The translations under genes were made by a program, and so were the position numbers. DNA of 64,000 nt from Coraliomargarita sinensis (lineage in GTDB: Bacteria > Verrucomicrobiota > Verrucomicrobiia > Opitutales > Coraliomargaritaceae). The notes beneath the pieces were generated by a model. That model had not been told where the DNA came from. It searched no databases and saw nothing but the letters and a program-made list of their open reading frames with translations. Shown here in pieces: positions 27,988-38,900 of this stretch; within the stretch, counting starts at the first letter, position 1, and every line of letters starts with the position of its first letter. The DNA lies in contig NZ_QHJQ01000004.1 of assembly GCF_003185655.1 (NCBI RefSeq), positions 62,001 to 126,000 of the forward strand, given 5' to 3'.

Positions 27988-28169
27988 CTTGTCCCAAGCC
28001 TTTGAAAAACAGGCTGCTATAAGCATTGACTTCCCCCTTGCTAGTCCACCTTATCCCGCGCTTGCCCTGACATGCGCTGCCTCGACTGTAGCGCTTGCCG
28101 AAGGGCTTTCGCATTTTGGAGCGACCACCCTCTCCACTTTCCAACTATCAATTTTATTCTCATTTTCCC

Positions 28170-30002
28170 GTGAACGCCGAACACATCCGTAACATCGCCA
28201 TCATCGCGCACGTCGACCATGGCAAGACCACACTTGTCGATTGCCTGCTCCAGCAAAGCGGAACTTTCCGCGAGAACCAGGCCGTCGAAGAACGTGCCAT
28301 GGACTCAATGGATCTCGAGCGTGAAAAGGGCATCACCATCAAGGCGAAGAATACCGCAATTCGATGGGAGAATCCCAAGGACGGAATCACCTACACCATC
28401 AACATCGTCGACACTCCCGGGCACGCCGACTTCGGTGCCGAGGTTGAACGTGTCATGAAAATGGTCGACGGCGTGCTGCTCTTGACCGATGCCGTGGGCG
28501 GCCCTCAGGCCCAGACCCGCTGGGTGCTGCGCAAGGCACTCGATGCCGGGCTCAAGACCATCTGCGTGATCAACAAGATCGACCGCGAGACCTCCCGCCC
28601 TGACTGGGTACACGACAAGGTGCTGGAACTCTTCCTCGACCTCGATGCGGATGAAGATCAGTTTAACGCGCCATTCCTCTATGCTTCCGCTAAGAACGGC
28701 TTTGCCGACCGCGAGGTGGACGGACCACGCGAGAACATGACCGACCTCTTTGAGACCGTGGTCGAGCGCATCCCGCCCCCGGTTATCGAAGAAGGCGACT
28801 TCCGCATGTTGGTTTCGAATATCGACTGGGACGATTATGTCGGTCGTATGGCGATCGGACGCGTTCTTTCAGGTGATGTCAAACAGGGCCAAAGTATCCA
28901 CGCGCTCCGTAAGGACGGCCGGAAAGAGCGTGTCAAAATCACCAAATTGAAGACTTTCTCCGGGCTCGCGACAGATGACGTGACGGAGGCTGTTGCCGGC
29001 GATATCGTCGGTTTGGCCGGGTTCGACGATGTTGATATCGGTGACACACTCGCGGCTACGCCCGAGGCCGAAGCCCTCCCCTTCGTGGAAATCGACCCGG
29101 CTACCGTGCAGATGGAGTTTTCCGTCAACAACGGCCCGCTTGCCGGCAAGGACGGCAAAAAAGTCACTTCCCGCCAGATTCGCGAGCGTCTCATCCGCGA
29201 AACGCAGTCGAATATCTCCATTTCCATCGAAGATACCGACGATGGCACGCGCTTCCTCGTCAACGCGCGCGGCGCCATGCAGATCGCGGTGCTGGTCGAG
29301 ACAATGCGGCGCGAAGGCTTTGAAGTCCTCGTCTCCCGCCCCACCGTACTTTACAAGGAAATCGACGGTACCCGCTGCGAACCTTTCGAACAGGTTTGGG
29401 TGGAAGTCCCGGAAGATCAACTCGGCGGGGTCATGGAAAACCTTTCCAAGCGCAAAGGCAAGGTCACCAACATGGAGCACCATAATGCCGGCGTGACGGT
29501 CGAGGCCGAGGTCCCCACCCGCGGCCTCATCGGCTTCGAAAGCGACCTGGTCACCATGACCTCCGGCCACGGTGTCATGAGCCACTCCTTCCTCGAATAT
29601 CGCCCGCACTGCGGCGAAATTATCACGCGCCAGACCGGAACTCTTGTCAGTATGGAGCAAGGCAAAGCCATGCCCTACGCCCTGGATATGATTCAGAACC
29701 GCGGAAAGCTCTTCGTCGGCCCCGGCGAGGAAGTTTACGGCGGCATGGTGGTCGGCGAAAACCCGCGCAAAGAGGACATGCCGGTCAATCCCGCCAAAGC
29801 CAAGCAACTGGACAACATGCGGGCCTCCGGTTCGGATAAGGGCATTCAGCTCGCCCCGCCGGTTAAATTCTCTCTGGAGCGTGCCATCGAGTACATCGCC
29901 CCGGACGAACTCGTCGAAGCAACGCCCAACTTCTTGAGAATGCGCAAACGCGAACTCGACGAAAACAAGCGCCGGAAGATGGCTAAAGCGGCCAAGGGAT
30001 AA
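28170..30002 (+). CDS. typA: Ribosome-associated GTPase TypA/BipA
   Basis: A translational GTPase of the EF-G family involved in ribosome assembly and stress adaptation. G1 is [10 protein letters not shown] near the N-terminus, G3 is DTPGHADFG and G4 is INKIDRE; then come the EF-Tu-like domain 2, the EF-G domains III/V and the TypA-specific C-terminal part. GTG 28170 is chosen because [15 protein letters not shown] then aligns with TypA starts; the longer frame from 28095 adds an unlikely leader. It has 610 residues and no Shine-Dalgarno. Confidence 0.96.
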   Translation: MNAEHIRNIAIIAHVDHGKTTLVDCLLQQSGTFRENQAVEERAMDSMDLEREKGITIKAKNTAIRWENPKDGITYTINIVDTPGHADFGAEVERVMKMVDGVLLLTDAVGGPQAQTRWVLRKALDAGLKTICVINKIDRETSRPDWVHDKVLELFLDLDADEDQFNAPFLYASAKNGFADREVDGPRENMTDLFETVVERIPPPVIEEGDFRMLVSNIDWDDYVGRMAIGRVLSGDVKQGQSIHALRKDGRKERVKITKLKTFSGLATDDVTEAVAGDIVGLAGFDDVDIGDTLAATPEAEALPFVEIDPATVQMEFSVNNGPLAGKDGKKVTSRQIRERLIRETQSNISISIEDTDDGTRFLVNARGAMQIAVLVETMRREGFEVLVSRPTVLYKEIDGTRCEPFEQVWVEVPEDQLGGVMENLSKRKGKVTNMEHHNAGVTVEAEVPTRGLIGFESDLVTMTSGHGVMSHSFLEYRPHCGEIITRQTGTLVSMEQGKAMPYALDMIQNRGKLFVGPGEEVYGGMVVGENPRKEDMPVNPAKAKQLDNMRASGSDKGIQLAPPVKFSLERAIEYIAPDELVEATPNFLRMRKRELDENKRRKMAKAAKG

Positions 30003-30047
30003 AAGTGAACAGAGGCGGGATTTTCCCGTGATACACTGAGGCAGAAT

Positions 30048-30632
30048 TCAGCGAAAATCGACTTCCGGCCCAACGGTAAATTGACCTTCCCCGTCGAGAA
30101 TGAGCACCACACCCTCGCCCGAAGCGGGGACAATACCTGTCAAAGCAGTTATCGTAACCTGGTGCGTCACCATTATAAGCAGTTTCTCATTTAAGGGCTG
30201 TTTGGCCAAAAATTCCCTCAGGGCAGCCATGCGTTCTTTCTTTTTCGAGCGCTGCTGAAAAAAAGAATTCAGCGCGGGCATTTCATGTACATGCCCAAGC
30301 TTCATCAACTCTGCCGTTTCTATACAACGACACCACTCACTGCTGTATATTTCAGCCTCATCAATACCCTTACTCCGCAGCCATTCTCCCATCGCAACTG
30401 CCTGTTTGCGCCCCGTTTCGTTGAGGTTTCGCTGGGTTGAGCAGTCACCCAGCTTGAATTCGGCCGGATCTCCAAATCCAGGGGCCAGTGCGTGACGTAT
30501 GAGTAGAACCCGGCCCGTACCGGCAAGGGAATTTTCGTGGCCCGCCGACTGTGCATTCACCCCGACGAAGCAGAAAGCAGCCAATAGAACGGCTGACGAA
30601 AAGACGCGGAAGATATTAAGATTTCTAATCAC
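30048..30632 (-). CDS. Exported histidine phosphatase family protein
   Basis: A 194-residue phosphoglycerate-mutase-like enzyme. The start is GTG 30632, with an in-frame stop two codons upstream. Residues 1-28 are a signal peptide (AAFCFVGVNAQS), so it acts in the periplasm. The catalytic LIRHALAPG carries the RH phospho-acceptor His, SSEWCRCIETAELM follows, and the second His is in VTHQVTITAL. The substrate is unknown. It is convergent with typA across 45 bases, which hold a small CGGGA-TTT-TCCCG hairpin. Confidence 0.85.
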   Translation of the reverse strand: MIRNLNIFRVFSSAVLLAAFCFVGVNAQSAGHENSLAGTGRVLLIRHALAPGFGDPAEFKLGDCSTQRNLNETGRKQAVAMGEWLRSKGIDEAEIYSSEWCRCIETAELMKLGHVHEMPALNSFFQQRSKKKERMAALREFLAKQPLNEKLLIMVTHQVTITALTGIVPASGEGVVLILDGEGQFTVGPEVDFR

Positions 30633-30787
30633 TTGTCATACCATATTCATAAGACTTCGCATTGGCAATGCGGGCGTAGAAAATACGTGGGGGAATACTT
30701 AAAAATACCGAAACGTTACAAATCCGCTAAAACTCGATTGTAGAAATTTAACTTTGCAATGAGTAGTTTGCCCTAAATACTGATACC

Positions 30788-32284
30788 ATGGACTTCGGCG
30801 ATATTCGCGCAAGCGAACTGCTGGACACTTTACAAGTAGGTGTTGTTGTCCACTCGTGCGACACCTCGGTCCTCTATGCGAACCCCAAAGCACTGGAGTT
30901 GTTACGCTTGACGAAAGCTCAGGCGCTCGGGGTCTCCGCATTTGATCCCTTATGGCGCTTCCTGGACCAGTATGGGAAAAAGATGCCTAACGAGGACTAC
31001 CCGGTGAATCAGGTCGTGGCCAGCAAATCAGCTTTGAAGGACTTACAGGCCGGGATTTGCGATTCTTCCGGCAGGATTACCTGGGTGAACTGCAATGCCT
31101 ATCCCGAACTTCGACCCGATGGAGAGATCGACCGCATTATCGTCAATTTCATCGATATTACAGAACAGAAGGAGTCTATTCCATTTAAAGATATCGTCAC
31201 CCTTTCCCATGATTCAATAATCGTCACCGATGCAAAGGCTTCCGATGAGTCAGGCCTTAAAATCGTCTACGCCAACCAGGCGTTCTACGACTTTACCGGT
31301 TACACCGAAGATGAAGTTATCGGGAATAGCCCACGTATGCTGCACGGAGACAAAACCGACCCTGAATCACGTAAAAGAATCGAAGAAGCCATTACGCAAA
31401 AGAAACCCGTCCGCCTGACTTTAATTAATTACCATAAGGATGGCACGCCGTTTTGGAATGAGGTCAGTATCTTCCCCTTGAAAAACAAATATGGTGAGGT
31501 GACTCACTTCGTGGGAATTGAGCGCGATGTTACCGCCCGAAAAGAACGGGAAAACGAGGCAAATATAACCAATAAAAAACTGCATAACCGCAACCTGGAG
31601 CTCAAAAAGATCAACGATCAGAAAAATCAGATTCTGGGAATTGTCGCGCATGACCTGCGAAACCCGCTTTACGCACTCACAACCTCCTTCGAATTGATCG
31701 GCGAATTTGTTGACCGCAACGACCCTGAGTTGTTTGGCATCATCGACAGCTCAATCAACAATATGAATAAGATCATCGAGGACCTGGTGGAAAGTCAGGC
31801 ACTGCACTCCGGAGATACCGAACCGTCGAAGGAGCCTCATGAACTGGACGAATTAATTCACGAGGTGACTCGACTGAATCATCAGAACGCCCGAAAAAAA
31901 GGCATCTTTATCCGGGTCAAGGTTCCCGAGCAGATCACTGCATCATTTGACTACGGGAAACTACACCGTGCCTTGGACAACCTACTAAGTAATGCCGTGA
32001 AATTCTCTCCGAATCAGTCCGAGGTCACGATCGGGTGTGAAATGATTGATGCGGACACGATCCGGCTCTACGTGCGTGATAATGGACCGGGACTGACAGA
32101 TGACGACAAAACCAAGGTTTTCGGCCCCTTCCAGCGACTCTCCGCACAACCGACAGGCGATGAACCGTCGACTGGCCTCGGGCTCTCCATCGTCAAAAGG
32201 ATCGCCGAACTCCATGGAGGCGACGCCGGCGTGATAAGCGAGTATCTCAAAGGGGCTAAATTTTACCTGGATCTGCCGAGATAA
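30788..32284 (+). CDS. Cytoplasmic PAS-domain sensor histidine kinase
   Basis: A 498-residue kinase with no membrane helices. It has two PAS domains (about residues 8-125 and 132-250), a coiled linker (255-285), then HisKA with the phospho-accepting His288 in IVAHDLRNPL, and HATPase with DNLLSNAVKFS, DNGPGL and GLGLSIVK. The second PAS resembles a LOV domain (NYHKDGTPFWNEVSIFPL), but the flavin-binding Cys is absent: the motif reads GNSPRMLHG where LOV has GxNCRFLQ. It therefore should not form the usual photoadduct. No response regulator is adjacent, so it is an orphan kinase. Confidence 0.9.
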   Translation: MDFGDIRASELLDTLQVGVVVHSCDTSVLYANPKALELLRLTKAQALGVSAFDPLWRFLDQYGKKMPNEDYPVNQVVASKSALKDLQAGICDSSGRITWVNCNAYPELRPDGEIDRIIVNFIDITEQKESIPFKDIVTLSHDSIIVTDAKASDESGLKIVYANQAFYDFTGYTEDEVIGNSPRMLHGDKTDPESRKRIEEAITQKKPVRLTLINYHKDGTPFWNEVSIFPLKNKYGEVTHFVGIERDVTARKERENEANITNKKLHNRNLELKKINDQKNQILGIVAHDLRNPLYALTTSFELIGEFVDRNDPELFGIIDSSINNMNKIIEDLVESQALHSGDTEPSKEPHELDELIHEVTRLNHQNARKKGIFIRVKVPEQITASFDYGKLHRALDNLLSNAVKFSPNQSEVTIGCEMIDADTIRLYVRDNGPGLTDDDKTKVFGPFQRLSAQPTGDEPSTGLGLSIVKRIAELHGGDAGVISEYLKGAKFYLDLPR

Positions 32285-32321
32285 TACTTTCTTCAGAGAG
32301 GTTTGGTCCGATTAATTGATC

Positions 32322-32348
32322 GTAGCGATGGTACGCCAGTACCGTCGA
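32322..32348. repeat. Short inverted repeat between the histidine kinase and a convergent gene
   Basis: GGTAC (32330-32334) pairs with GTACC (32339-32343) around GCCA, with outer CGA/TCG pairs after one mismatch. There is no T-run. The flank GTAGCGATGG recurs near 57870, so it may belong to a dispersed intergenic family. Confidence 0.35.
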
Positions 32349-32385
32349 TTGCTTCTGAGAGATCAGAACTTCTTTAAAACGTGTA

Positions 32386-33228
32386 CTACCTCTGCGAAAA
32401 GGCACCCCGCATAGACAGGGTGTCCACATTGTCAGGCAGTGTCTTGCCCGTGGCGAAGCTGTAGAGATAGGCCTTAAATACGGCATCCGCGGTAGCACTG
32501 AAAAGAACGGCGAGAATCCCCAGAGGCACGCAAATGGCCAGGGCCACAGGGATGCTCACGTACAGGCCGAGTACGATACCGATTCCGATAACCGGCAGCA
32601 TAAGAAGGAAGCCGAAGGTACCCATTGAGAAGTTCCCCATCAGGGCGGTGCCCCACTCTTTTTTCAGCGTATTCATCGAACTTTTGATGGCGGCTACAGG
32701 GCCGAGGCCTTCGGCCACGATGACGGGAATGACGAAATAAGTCAGGGCCGTCCAGGCTGAGCCGAGCAAGCTGGCGACAATCCGCCCGATCTTATCATTC
32801 CGCTCCAGAGCATTAAGAATCATGCCCACACAGGCGGAAACCAAAGCCCAACCGAAGATGGCGTGAATCCGTTTCATGGCGAACTTGAGCCCGAAACCGA
32901 TCCTCCCCTGTCCGCCTTCGAAGATATCCATCACCGAAGCGATCAGGGCTGTATTGAAGAAGACGATGCAGAAGTAATTACAGAAATAAAAAAGAAAGGC
33001 GGTGACATACATCGTCGGGTCTTCGGAACCCGATGCCTCACTATCGATACTGGCCAGCCACGTATCCAGCTGCCCTGTCATCTCCAGAGGGAGTAGAAAA
33101 CTCATCAGGACGAGAATCGTAGCCGTCGTCGAGATGGCGGGGAAAACCATCAAATGCTTGTGGTCGAAAAGCGTGCTGTAGCTGAGCTTGGCGAACTCCC
33201 AGGAACGTGACCAAGTACGAAATATCAT
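32386..33228 (-). CDS. Multi-pass membrane protein (DUF6159-like)
   Basis: A 280-residue inner-membrane protein starting at ATG 33228. Five to six hydrophobic segments are visible, including SYSTLFDHKHLMVFPAIS near the start, a helix pair around residues 95-140 and two long helices near 200-260. It resembles the DUF6159 family of uncharacterised membrane proteins. No catalytic motif is evident. It is convergent with the histidine kinase and stands alone in its direction, 224 bases from the beta-galactosidase stop. The function is unknown. Confidence 0.7.
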   Translation of the reverse strand: MIFRTWSRSWEFAKLSYSTLFDHKHLMVFPAISTTATILVLMSFLLPLEMTGQLDTWLASIDSEASGSEDPTMYVTAFLFYFCNYFCIVFFNTALIASVMDIFEGGQGRIGFGLKFAMKRIHAIFGWALVSACVGMILNALERNDKIGRIVASLLGSAWTALTYFVIPVIVAEGLGPVAAIKSSMNTLKKEWGTALMGNFSMGTFGFLLMLPVIGIGIVLGLYVSIPVALAICVPLGILAVLFSATADAVFKAYLYSFATGKTLPDNVDTLSMRGAFSQR

Positions 33229-33452
33229 GCGCTAGGCATAGAGCCGCTAGCTGTATTACGCAAGTCAGGAATGGGGAACAGTAGAGACTCCGCTTGCGGA
33301 TGCCAGTATGCAGAAAATATTTTGTTCAACCGCTATCGCTTTACCAGAACCGCTTGCTTTGAGCGTATGCAACCAGATTACATAGCCGGAAGAAATGAAC
33401 TTCCAAACCAGATCATGGCACCCGCAAGCGGAGCCTGTGCGGGAACAGCTAC

Positions 33453-35543
33453 TTATTCCTTCCAAACGGACACACCGCCCGGGGGAAGTTCTTTTTCGCC
33501 AATGACGAATTTCGTCTGTCTCGCAGTCGGCAAGGTATAGGTTTGGTCCGTGTAGTTCACGCCCACCCAGAACCCGTCGCGGAAGTCGGCGAACACGTAA
33601 GGCGGCAGATCGAAGGGCAGGTCTCCGGCGTAACGGCTGTAGAGCTTACGCAGGACGTCATATTCCATTTCCGAGTCTTCAGACCAGGTGCCAACGTAAG
33701 TGCTGCTGCCCTTGCCGTAATCCTGATGCGTAATGGCGGCACTGCCCTCATAAAACTGGTCCGCAAAGCTGCCCCAGACTTCGGTCTCGGCATACGGCTC
33801 GACCACGGTGCCCCAAAGATGCCAGGGATACGCCTCACCTTCAAACGCAACCGTACCGGGCCGATTCGCGGGCAGGTGGTCGTAAAACGGAATCTCGCCT
33901 CCGACCAGCGGCCAGACAGGCTCTTGTTTTTTGGCCTCCCAAAGGTGTCCCCGGTCGTCCTTGAGCCCGGAGCGGGTGCTCATGATCAAGTGGCCACCTT
34001 GCTTGGCATAACGCTCCAGTTTATCAATCAGCTCACGGCTCATCATCTGGTAAGACGGAACCACCAGGAAGGGCGTTTCTTCGGGATCGAAGGTGTCATC
34101 CGGCTGGAGAAAGACCACATCAACCGCCATGCGTTTGAGCCCCTGATACCAGGTGTAGAGATGCTGCCAGGTGTCCCAGGCCCGGTTGTGTGGATAGCGC
34201 TCAATGTCCATGACATTGCGCTGACTCCAGAGGTATCCGGTTCGGGTGTTTTCAACAAAGGGATGGGTCGCTTCCGGATCGAGCTGATCTTCAAAGTCGT
34301 TGATTTCGTTAACGGCTTGTACGAAATCCTTACCGTTGAAATTAACGCTCACCCCATCGGTCTGCATGATCCCGCTGTGAAACTGCTCCAAACCGTAGAG
34401 CGGCTGACGAAAACGGTAGGTGCAAACAAAGCGCTCCCCCATCCCGAAGGCGTGCCAGACCCACATGCGCACGGCCCCGGGTAAAGGAATGGCATTAAAG
34501 CGCCCCCAGTTGATCTGGCCGGGCTGCAGCTCCATGATGCCGGTGTAGCCACTGACGGAAGCCGCGATCTCGGTCCCCATACTGAACTCCATGCCGGCAC
34601 CCAAGCGGTGCGCGAGCGAATCACCCGAATCGAGGGAGATGTTGTGGGAGATATACATGGTATGGCTGGCAAAATCGAGGGTGTCACGAGTCAGGAATGG
34701 ATCCACGTTTTTCAAGCCCTTGAAGTAGGCATAGTTCGTCGTGATCCACTGGCTGCCGTCACCGTGGGCACGAATAATCTCGGCCTGATCACTCAAATCG
34801 CGCGCGATCTCCTCTGATGTGTAGGTCTCAAAATCCAGATAGACATGGGGATTGGAGGTCGGGACGTTGACCTGACTGAAGTCATTGAGCGTGTAGCTCC
34901 AAAAGGCCGCGCCCCATGCTTCATTGAGCGCTTCGATAGTACCGTATTTGTCCTTTAACCACTCGCGAAAGGCCTTGATGGCGGAGGGACTATAATCGGA
35001 GCCAACCTGAATATGGGGCTCATTCCCGATCTGCCATCCCCAGACCCGGTCATCCTTGGCGTAGCGTTCGGCGAGCAAAGTCACAATGCGGTCCACATAC
35101 TTTTGGTAGATCGGGTTGGCCAGCGACCCGGTCAGCCGGGAGCCGCTGTGCTGCAGCCGATCGCCCTCGGCATCCATCGCGAGGATCTCGGGATGCTTCG
35201 TGGCCAACCAAGCGGGCGGGCAGGGAGACGGTGTGCAAAGAATAACCTTGAGCCCGTTCTCATCAGCCAGAGCGATCACTTTGTCCAGCCAGTTGAAGTC
35301 GAATTTGCCCTCCTCCGGTTCCAGCCGGGCCCAGGCAAACTCGTTGTAATGAATAAAATCGAATCCGAGTTCGGCGACGCGCTTGATATCCCGCTCCCAC
35401 TGTTCTTCAGGCCAGTGCTCCGGATAGTAAAAGACCCCGAAGTGCGAGCCTTGCTCCGGGAAGAACTTTTCTTCCGAGGCCCCCGCATACGAAGACAACA
35501 AAACGCAAAAAAGAAGTGAGAATATCCAGTGCTTTAAAACCAT
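33453..35543 (-). CDS. Exported GH42 beta-galactosidase
   Basis: Hydrolyses terminal beta-galactosides, probably from algal or plant glycans. Residues 1-22 are a signal peptide, which is uncommon for GH42 and places it in the periplasm or outside. The GH42 barrel contains HFGVFYYPEHWPEEQW, the acid/base Glu175 in QIGNEPH and the nucleophile Glu338 in MELQPGQINW; the trimerisation and C-terminal domains follow. Length is 696 residues. It lies in a run with the DUF5107/TPR protein (49 bases upstream) and the SSS symporter, opposite an AraC regulator, so it is likely induced by its sugar. Confidence 0.92.
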   Translation of the reverse strand: MVLKHWIFSLLFCVLLSSYAGASEEKFFPEQGSHFGVFYYPEHWPEEQWERDIKRVAELGFDFIHYNEFAWARLEPEEGKFDFNWLDKVIALADENGLKVILCTPSPCPPAWLATKHPEILAMDAEGDRLQHSGSRLTGSLANPIYQKYVDRIVTLLAERYAKDDRVWGWQIGNEPHIQVGSDYSPSAIKAFREWLKDKYGTIEALNEAWGAAFWSYTLNDFSQVNVPTSNPHVYLDFETYTSEEIARDLSDQAEIIRAHGDGSQWITTNYAYFKGLKNVDPFLTRDTLDFASHTMYISHNISLDSGDSLAHRLGAGMEFSMGTEIAASVSGYTGIMELQPGQINWGRFNAIPLPGAVRMWVWHAFGMGERFVCTYRFRQPLYGLEQFHSGIMQTDGVSVNFNGKDFVQAVNEINDFEDQLDPEATHPFVENTRTGYLWSQRNVMDIERYPHNRAWDTWQHLYTWYQGLKRMAVDVVFLQPDDTFDPEETPFLVVPSYQMMSRELIDKLERYAKQGGHLIMSTRSGLKDDRGHLWEAKKQEPVWPLVGGEIPFYDHLPANRPGTVAFEGEAYPWHLWGTVVEPYAETEVWGSFADQFYEGSAAITHQDYGKGSSTYVGTWSEDSEMEYDVLRKLYSRYAGDLPFDLPPYVFADFRDGFWVGVNYTDQTYTLPTARQTKFVIGEKELPPGGVSVWKE

Positions 35544-35592
35544 TATTATTGGGATGAAGTATTTCGTTTAGTATCTGACAGCAACTAGCCGG

Positions 35593-38500
35593 CTAATGGT
35601 CCGAGCTTAGTCCAGACTCAGCCAAGTCAAGCAGACCTTGTAGATAATCGGCTTTTACCTGATCCAGGTCCTCCTCAAAAACGAGCAGGTTGGGCAGAGA
35701 TGTGGCGAAATAGTCGATTTTTGCCGGCTTCTGCATCTCGGCCTTGATGTAAGCCATCATCGCACGAAGTACCTCCTCCGCTTTTGCATCGTACCCCAGG
35801 GCGTACAGCGCTTGGGCTTTGAAATAGGTGAGCTCGGAATATTTGCTCACGGCCATGCCTTGAAAGTCACCCGATTCACTGGCTGCCGCTTCAAACTCCC
35901 TGACCGCCTCTTCTTCACGCTGGAGAGCACGCAAGGCACGTCCTTTCCAGTAAAGCACGTCGGCCTTGGCCTGTAGAAGATGATACTTCTCGCCGAGTGG
36001 CTCGGGGGTTCGCATGGCCAATTCGAAATGCTCCAGTGCTTCCTCGGCATTACCATCAGCCAATGCAGCCTGGCCTAGTTTCAGCCGAGCGGTCGTGTAT
36101 TGCCGGAGAACTTTACCCTCCCCGCCTTCCCACGGGTGGAAGCTGCGCGAAAGCAAAAGATCGAGTGCTTTTTGTGATTGTTCAGTCTCGTTATAAAGTG
36201 TCGCCAACTCAACGGTCGCATCGTCGCGATCCAGCACGAGATCCATGCGGGCTTCGAGAAATGCCAGGAGTCTGTCCGACGGGTCCCCCAACTTGCGGCA
36301 AAGCTGAACATATTCCGTAACCAACCGCGGGGCATCCGGCTCGCAGTCGAGCGCTTTTTCATAGCTGTCACGGGCGGCATCGGCATCACGGTGTGCGTTC
36401 CAATAAGCCATCCCCAGATTTCGATGCACCGTGCTAAACGATGGATCCGCGGCACGGGACATCTCCCATGCTGTCATCGCGTCCTGATGGCGCTTCTTGT
36501 CATAATAATAGTTACCTAGACCGTAGCCGGCATTTCGGTCGGACCCCTTCTGTGCCAGGGCCCACTGCAGAACGACGACTTCGTGAAGGCGCGAGGGGAA
36601 GCAATACCCCGGCGAAGCGACACGGGCAGCCTCCAGTGCCTCGTGAGCTTTCCCGGCGTCGCCCTTCTCCGCAAAAAGCCACGCCAGCGCATAATGGGTC
36701 ATCAAGCTTCGCTGCAAGGGGTTCGGCACCTGCACTGTTGTGACCTCTGAGTCGTGGTGTGCTTGTAAAAGCTCAATGGCCTCCTCCAGGCAGCCAAAGT
36801 CAGCATAATCAAATGCTATGTCCAAGGCAGTCTGCGCATCGTTACGACTCTCCTCTGCCAGTTGGGCCACTCCCCTGGCCAGTTTGGCTTGCTCGGCCAG
36901 AGCCCAGTGATCCAGCGGATCGACCTCAAGCAGTTTCTCCAGGACCAATGAGGCCGCTTCACTGTCACCGCTCTTGCGCAGGCAAATCGCTTTCGCCACA
37001 TGAGCCTTGTTGTGTTCGATATTCGTATCGAGCGACTCTTCCAGGTGCTGAAAAGCCGTATCCGGTTTTTCACGACGCATCGCTAGACAAGCGAGTTCGT
37101 AAAAAGCAGCGCTGCGCCAGGCATAATTCCAGGTGGACTTGTAGAACAAACGGTAGGCTTCATCGAGACTGCCCTGATAACGCCTCACCAGACCCAAGAA
37201 ATAATGCGCTTCGCCGGTTTCAGGATTGGGGTGCCGGAAAGTCAGCCGGGAAATCGCACTTTCAAAATGCGCCGCAGCGGCGGAAAAACCGGCGCGCGAC
37301 AATTTGAGCCGTCCGAGTGCAATATTACACCGGGCATCGAGTGGATCGCGCTTCAGGCCTTCCTCCCAGTAAAGTTCCGGATAGCGGGTCGGGTGACGAT
37401 ACTGGTCGAGATGCTCGCCGGTAAAGTAAAGTTCGTCCGAGGACACGATCTCTTCCGGCATGGGCGGCTCAGTTGCCAATGCCCGATCTCGGGACAATTT
37501 CGTTTTATCCACCGGCCGATAGCCAACCAGCGCTTCTCCTTCTGCATTAAAGGCCCATATGGAAAGTGCGGTGTCATTATCCCCCTCAAAGCTGAGCGAA
37601 TGATTCTGCCAGGGCCGGTCGGGCGTAATGCGGACGGTTTCCTCCAGAATCACCCGACCCGCATTTTGCACCACGATGTTCACCCCATCCATGGGACGGG
37701 AGACCGCCAGACCCAGGTCGATGCTGCGGTCCTCTTCGATCACGCAACGAATGGCAGCCAATCCGTTGGCCTGCTGCACGGGACCAAGCTTTTGATAAGG
37801 CCACCAGAACTGGGAAAACGTCTTGGTCTCGTAAGGAGCCAGATAGGAAAAATCCGGTTGATTGTCGGTATACACTCCAGCCATCAGTTCGATGTAAGGG
37901 CCGTTTGCATCCGTTAATTCCCTATCCCAGGCCCATCCGAATTCGTGGTTTCCCCAGGTCCATTGTTTCTTACCCGGACTGATGTGCCTGTTCGCCACAT
38001 GAATAAAACCTCCCTCCTTGTCGTAGTCGTAACCACCGAAGAAGTTGTCCTCCGTCTGGCACACCATGTAGCTCGTTGGCACGGGGATATTGCTGTAGCG
38101 TGACAAGTCGTTCGCACCCGGACGTGCGGCGTAATCGACCCCGTAATACTCGTTCTCCGCAATCGGAAACGATGACATGGCGCGCACGGCGTGATCGGCA
38201 ACGTAGTGCACGTCTGTGGGGAAAAAGCTTTGATAGTTTTCGTGCACCCGTGCGGCCACATTGGCCCACCAGAGGAAGGTTTGCGTCAATGGCGTGCGGT
38301 TGTAGAGCCGTCCACGCAGCTCGATCAATGCACTGCCGGGGCGCAGGCGAATACCATGCATGCCCTTCATGCGATTGAGGGGATCCAACTCGCTCTGCCA
38401 GACCGTTGCGCTGCCATCGGGCTCTTCCTCAACGAAAACGTCCGCCGGTAAATAAGTTCCGGGTCGGTGATGCTGCGGCCAATTGAACTCCACACCGCCG

Positions 38501-38844
38501 GAGATCCACGGTCCGGCCAAGCCCACCAGAGCCGGCTTAATCACCTCCTGCCGGTAAAAAAAGTCATAATCCCGGTTGGCTTTGTCCTGCCCCAGGAAGA
38601 TGCGCCCGCCAATTTCGGGCAACATCACAAGACGCACGAATTCATTCTCAAGGCGGGCCGCCTGATAATTCGTATCCACCGGAGGTTCATCCTGCAGGAC
38701 CTTGTCGATGAAGGGAACGGGATACACCTTACCGCAGGAACCCTGATAAACACGTTTCTCGAAAAAGAGCGGGTTCTTTTCGGGCTCCCCCAGACCATAG
38801 GTCGGGATGACCATCGATTCCAATTCAGCCGTTACTTTACTCAT
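35593..38844 (-). CDS. DUF5107 domain protein with long TPR array
   Basis: A 1083-residue protein. Residues about 40-400 form the DUF5107 beta-sandwich, a galactose-mutarotase-like fold (LPEIGGRIFLGQD, PWISGGVEFNWPQHHRPGTY). Residues about 480-1060 are tandem tetratricopeptide repeats (for example DAMTAWEMSRADPS-like and EALEHFELAMR units). No signal peptide is seen, so it is probably cytosolic. Start ATG 38844 is preferred over the TTG one codon upstream. It lies between a symporter and an exported beta-galactosidase, pointing to sugar binding or processing. The enzymatic activity of DUF5107 is not something I can state. Confidence 0.82.
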   Translation of the reverse strand: MSKVTAELESMVIPTYGLGEPEKNPLFFEKRVYQGSCGKVYPVPFIDKVLQDEPPVDTNYQAARLENEFVRLVMLPEIGGRIFLGQDKANRDYDFFYRQEVIKPALVGLAGPWISGGVEFNWPQHHRPGTYLPADVFVEEEPDGSATVWQSELDPLNRMKGMHGIRLRPGSALIELRGRLYNRTPLTQTFLWWANVAARVHENYQSFFPTDVHYVADHAVRAMSSFPIAENEYYGVDYAARPGANDLSRYSNIPVPTSYMVCQTEDNFFGGYDYDKEGGFIHVANRHISPGKKQWTWGNHEFGWAWDRELTDANGPYIELMAGVYTDNQPDFSYLAPYETKTFSQFWWPYQKLGPVQQANGLAAIRCVIEEDRSIDLGLAVSRPMDGVNIVVQNAGRVILEETVRITPDRPWQNHSLSFEGDNDTALSIWAFNAEGEALVGYRPVDKTKLSRDRALATEPPMPEEIVSSDELYFTGEHLDQYRHPTRYPELYWEEGLKRDPLDARCNIALGRLKLSRAGFSAAAAHFESAISRLTFRHPNPETGEAHYFLGLVRRYQGSLDEAYRLFYKSTWNYAWRSAAFYELACLAMRREKPDTAFQHLEESLDTNIEHNKAHVAKAICLRKSGDSEAASLVLEKLLEVDPLDHWALAEQAKLARGVAQLAEESRNDAQTALDIAFDYADFGCLEEAIELLQAHHDSEVTTVQVPNPLQRSLMTHYALAWLFAEKGDAGKAHEALEAARVASPGYCFPSRLHEVVVLQWALAQKGSDRNAGYGLGNYYYDKKRHQDAMTAWEMSRAADPSFSTVHRNLGMAYWNAHRDADAARDSYEKALDCEPDAPRLVTEYVQLCRKLGDPSDRLLAFLEARMDLVLDRDDATVELATLYNETEQSQKALDLLLSRSFHPWEGGEGKVLRQYTTARLKLGQAALADGNAEEALEHFELAMRTPEPLGEKYHLLQAKADVLYWKGRALRALQREEEAVREFEAAASESGDFQGMAVSKYSELTYFKAQALYALGYDAKAEEVLRAMMAYIKAEMQKPAKIDYFATSLPNLLVFEEDLDQVKADYLQGLLDLAESGLSSDH

Positions 38845-38900
38845 CAAATTAAAATACTTTTCTTCCGTTCTGTTTCAAAAAACACTCAAGGCTTCCTTGT

